From the NCBI GenBank assembly GCA_946413815.1, contig CAMKMD010000007.1, positions 1 through 64,000 of the forward strand: a DNA stretch of 64,000 nt. The letters run 5' to 3'. The position numbers and the translations under genes were made by a program. Positions 63,406-64,000 of this stretch are shown one piece after another; the stretch's first letter is position 1, and each line of letters starts with the position of its first letter. The notes below the pieces were generated by a model that searched no databases, was not told the origin of the DNA, and saw nothing but the letters and a program-made list of their open reading frames with translations. This DNA is from an uncultured Ruminococcus sp. (GTDB lineage Bacteria > Bacillota > Clostridia > Oscillospirales > Ruminococcaceae).

Positions 63406-64000
63406 AGCTTTTCACACCAGGCAAAGGCATCCTCTGCTGTATCTACGCCCTCACGGTCACAGAAAACCACCTCTTCAAGCTCTGTACAGAAGGCAAAGGC
63501 CTGCGCTCCTATCTCCTTTACTGACTCCGGAATGACTACTCTTTTCAGACTCTTGCACCTGAAAAATGCCCTCTCCGGAATGACTGTTATCTTATCCGAT
63601 ATGTGTATCTCCCTCAGATTGCAGCAGTGCTCGAACGCCCTCTTGCCTATTTCTACAAGGCTGTCGGAAAGGTCGATGCTCTCAAGGCTCTTGCAGCCGC
63701 TGAATGCCTGTGCGCCTATACTCATGACGCCTCCTGCATTGCTTACGCTCCTGAGCCACTTGCTGCTCCTGAAGGCTGACCTGCCTATCCTCCGGGTATC
63801 CTCCGAAAGAACAATGGTCTCCAGCAGATTGCATTCCATATATACCTCGTCCGCTATCTCCCTTATGCCACCGGGAAATACAAGGTCCTTTATATTGCCG
63901 GTGCTCTCTTCAAGCACTCCGCCATTCATCTTGAAGCAGTTTATGCACTCCGCAAAGATCCGTGCCACAAGCTGCGGATAATCCTTCTCCGCAGGGTCGG
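63402..64000 (-). CDS. BspA-type leucine-rich repeat protein (partial, 5' end beyond the window)
   Basis: IPERAFFRCKSLKRVVIPESVKEIGAQAFAFCTELEEV; reading frame stays open to the window edge (...DPAEKDYPQLVARIF). Confidence 0.85.
   Translation of the reverse strand, partial: DPAEKDYPQLVARIFAECINCFKMNGGVLEESTGNIKDLVFPGGIREIADEVYMECNLLETIVLSEDTRRIGRSAFRSSKWLRSVSNAGGVMSIGAQAFSGCKSLESIDLSDSLVEIGKRAFEHCCNLREIHISDKITVIPERAFFRCKSLKRVVIPESVKEIGAQAFAFCTELEEVVFCDREGVDTAEDAFAWCEKL

Noticed and set aside
62938-63981. 347-aa plus-strand ORF opposite the reductase and LRR genes
   Set aside because: Spans two well-supported minus-strand genes; translation shows Ser/Leu-rich antisense bias.
1-64000. Prophage, transposon or integron
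   Set aside because: No integrase, transposase, capsid or terminase genes, tRNA-flanked att sites or IS-type inverted repeats recognised.

Overview
The window looks like a chromosome segment of an anaerobic gut/rumen firmicute of the Ruminococcus type. That assignment is an inference from three dockerin-bearing secreted proteins, BspA-type LRR proteins and overall gene content. It is gene-dense: about 49 supported CDSs, no rRNA or tRNA, no CRISPR array and no transposase recognised. Main blocks: (1) 1-210, an intergenic element made of consecutive perfect hairpins, nearly all with 3-nt loops. (2) 3396-11178, a tightly packed five-gene operon: SWIM zinc finger, HEAT-like protein, MoxR AAA+ ATPase, DUF5682-like protein with two GxxH motifs, and VWA protein. 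This is the best candidate for a poorly characterised multi-protein system. (3) Three separate two-component/ABC-transporter modules (16110-20657, 34172-39229, 57695-62334), each with repeat-type candidate regulator sites. (4) A divergent TetR regulator / giant MMPL transporter pair with a perfect 31-bp palindrome between them. The transporter carries about 700 aa of tandem ~80-aa modules in an extracellular loop. (5) A 1230-aa VWA protein with an internal sortase-like signal followed by a second signal-peptide-like segment, behind a ~300-nt leader that can fold into a hairpin plus an H-type pseudoknot. (6) A GH3 / membrane-anchored MutS-like divergent pair with a shared 9-bp inverted operator candidate. 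(7) Dockerin proteins, class III FBPase, glycerate kinase, beta-carbonic anhydrase, a PARG-like protein, an ECF sigma/anti-sigma pair and an aldo/keto reductase. Family names are from recognition of sequence motifs only; no database search was run.
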